A stretch of DNA of 32,613 nucleotides from the NCBI GenBank assembly GCA_013285825.1, contig JABDGV010000012.1, positions 1 through 32,613 on the forward strand, written 5' to 3'. The translations under genes were made by a program, and so were the position numbers. The stretch is from Bacteroidota bacterium. Its GTDB lineage: Bacteria > Chlamydiota > Chlamydiia > Chlamydiales > FEN-1388. Of this stretch, positions 31,517 to 32,613 are shown in pieces. The notes below the pieces were generated by a model that saw only the letters and a list, made by a program, of their open reading frames with translations, was not told the DNA's origin and ran no database searches. Position 1 is the stretch's first letter, and the number at the start of each line of letters is the position of its first letter.

Positions 31517-32613
31517 ATGAACTCCACCATATCAGACTATAAGCAAACTATTCAAAAAGACATTTCTGAGATTGAAACAGCATTCAAGACTCTACAGAAA
31601 GGTGGAAAACTTGGACCGCGCTGGATCTTTTGGGTAGGCAAAGAACGCAGTGCCGTAAATTCTCTTACACAGTCAGTCAAAAATCTTGAGACTCATCTTA
31701 ATGAATTCGCAAAAAAAACAGATGAATTGAAAGACGCTTCGGATATATTTAAATCGGTTGCAGAGGTGCATCTTCAACTTTCTGAATTTTCATCAACACA
31801 AAATGAAAATAAACTATCGAAGTTATTTTGGAAGGTTATCTCAATTTTAGGATTTGCATTTGGTTCTTTGACACCGACTCTTGAGTTAAAAATTGGCTCT
31901 TTAGAATCAAAAGTTCAAGAGCTCTCTATTGAAGTATTCAAAGCTAAAAAATCGCAGTTTAGCTATGCACAATTTAAGACTCTCTCCTCTGTATCAACTA
32001 TTGAGGAAGATCTTAAATCATTTAAATCGCCTGAAGAGCTGTCTAAATTTAATGGTGCTTGGAAGATACAGTATCATGGAAACATCGAAGGTACCTGGGA
32101 TGTTCTCAAAGGCCTTGTAGGGTACACCGATGCCCCCTACACCCTGCAAACACTCACCTACAATAAAGATAAAAAATGTATAGAACATCAAGACTATGCA
32201 GTTAAGACAGATGGACTATCGCTCGAGCTGCATCCGATCGGATTTAATGCCGCCACCCTCAAACTTCCCTCGTTTCCAGATTTTTATATGGTCTATAACC
32301 CACAAATGGAAATAGGAACTCGCATCAAAGAAATAAAAGAAAATGATGCTCTAAATGCCACTGCACTTGCTGCTTTGAAAAACTTATCCCTCGATGCGAA
32401 AAAAGAGAAAATACATGAAATTGTGGATCAGATATCACAAAATTTAGATTTTACTGCTAAACCATTCGTCTCCACAATGAAAAATTATGTCAAAAACAAG
32501 GTTTCGCCCTGCAAAACATGGAACGAAGTTGCAAATACACTCAATGTTCTACTCCTTAAAATTAAGGATGCATCCAAATCCTACAGCTATTTGCTTACCA
32601 CGAACAATGACAA
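31517..32613 (+). CDS. Hypothetical coiled-coil protein with one hydrophobic segment, 3' end outside window
   Basis: The frame starting at the ATG 31517-31519 (MNSTISDYKQTIQKD) stays open to the window end, giving about 365 residues. N-terminal heptad-like helices (about 5-95, VKNLETHLNEFAKKTDELKD) are followed by a hydrophobic stretch at 103-120 (LFWKVISILGFAFGSLTP), more helix (LESKVQELSIEV), and a region with more strand-like content (WKIQYHGNIEGTWDVL, then LELHPIGFNAATLKL). Family not recognised. No signal peptide is seen. Coiled coil plus one hydrophobic segment is common among secreted chlamydial proteins, but this is only suggestive. The ribosome site is weak and lies in the preceding hairpin. 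Confidence 0.75.
   Translation, partial: MNSTISDYKQTIQKDISEIETAFKTLQKGGKLGPRWIFWVGKERSAVNSLTQSVKNLETHLNEFAKKTDELKDASDIFKSVAEVHLQLSEFSSTQNENKLSKLFWKVISILGFAFGSLTPTLELKIGSLESKVQELSIEVFKAKKSQFSYAQFKTLSSVSTIEEDLKSFKSPEELSKFNGAWKIQYHGNIEGTWDVLKGLVGYTDAPYTLQTLTYNKDKKCIEHQDYAVKTDGLSLELHPIGFNAATLKLPSFPDFYMVYNPQMEIGTRIKEIKENDALNATALAALKNLSLDAKKEKIHEIVDQISQNLDFTAKPFVSTMKNYVKNKVSPCKTWNEVANTLNVLLLKIKDASKSYSYLLTTNND

Overview
The window reads as a chromosomal segment of a Chlamydiota bacterium, most likely an environmental or amoeba-type lineage rather than a vertebrate Chlamydia. The evidence is the gene set: a PknD-type Ser/Thr kinase, an LL-diaminopimelate aminotransferase (DapL) beside dapA, RNase HIII divergent from a ~140-residue RodZ, a MarC pair, and inclusion-protein-like bilobed hydrophobic ORFs. 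The genus cannot be fixed from sequence alone. Base composition is moderate and genes are packed tightly, with many 1-50 nt overlaps. No rRNA, tRNA, transposase, phage gene or CRISPR array was seen.

Layout. 1-4899 (+): the 3' part of uvrA, then pknD, overlapping at the stop/start. 4927-6808: two divergent lineage-type proteins, one with paired hydrophobic segments and one with a 9-residue charged tandem repeat. 6809-8491 (-): a phosphohexomutase. 8492-8725: an intergenic region with a period-9 inverted repeat and a good promoter. 8726-10557 (+): rdgB, rnz, rpmB. 10714-11396 (+): two tandem 102-residue paralogues. 11459-18627: ubiD, a secreted phospholipase D-like protein, dapB, dapA and dapL on +, interrupted by a convergent AbiEi-Fic fusion gene on -. 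18628-18752: a second period-9 inverted repeat. 18753-21107 (-): serine hydrolase, small membrane protein, metallophosphoesterase. 21117-23873 (+): membrane protein, two MarC paralogues, truA, and a secreted OB-fold protein. 23827-25145 (-): popT-like (DUF368) and rodZ. 25146-25388: a 160-bp imperfect palindrome. 25389-28540 (+): rnhC, recN and a flavoprotein carrying a signal peptide. 28606-31511 (+): three tandem secreted G1 (eqolisin-like) glutamic peptidase paralogues. 31517-end (+): an open-ended coiled-coil protein.

How genes fit together. dapB, dapA and dapL make LL-diaminopimelate by the aminotransferase route, feeding lysine and peptidoglycan precursor synthesis. RodZ with a candidate undecaprenyl-phosphate translocase in one unit also points to wall synthesis and division. 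UvrA, RecN, RdgB and RNase HIII handle DNA repair and nucleotide quality. RNase Z, TruA and L28 serve tRNA maturation and translation. The serine hydrolase, PLD-like protein, OB-fold protein, flavoprotein and three G1 peptidases all have export signals, so the accessory content is biased to the envelope and host interface.

The most unusual content is the G1 peptidase array with its repeated promoter block and 3' hairpin, the AbiEi-Fic fusion preceded by two near-identical repeats, the palindrome between rodZ and rnhC, two dispersed period-9 inverted repeats, and a hairpin that encloses the ubiD start codon. All family assignments come from motif reading. No database search was run.
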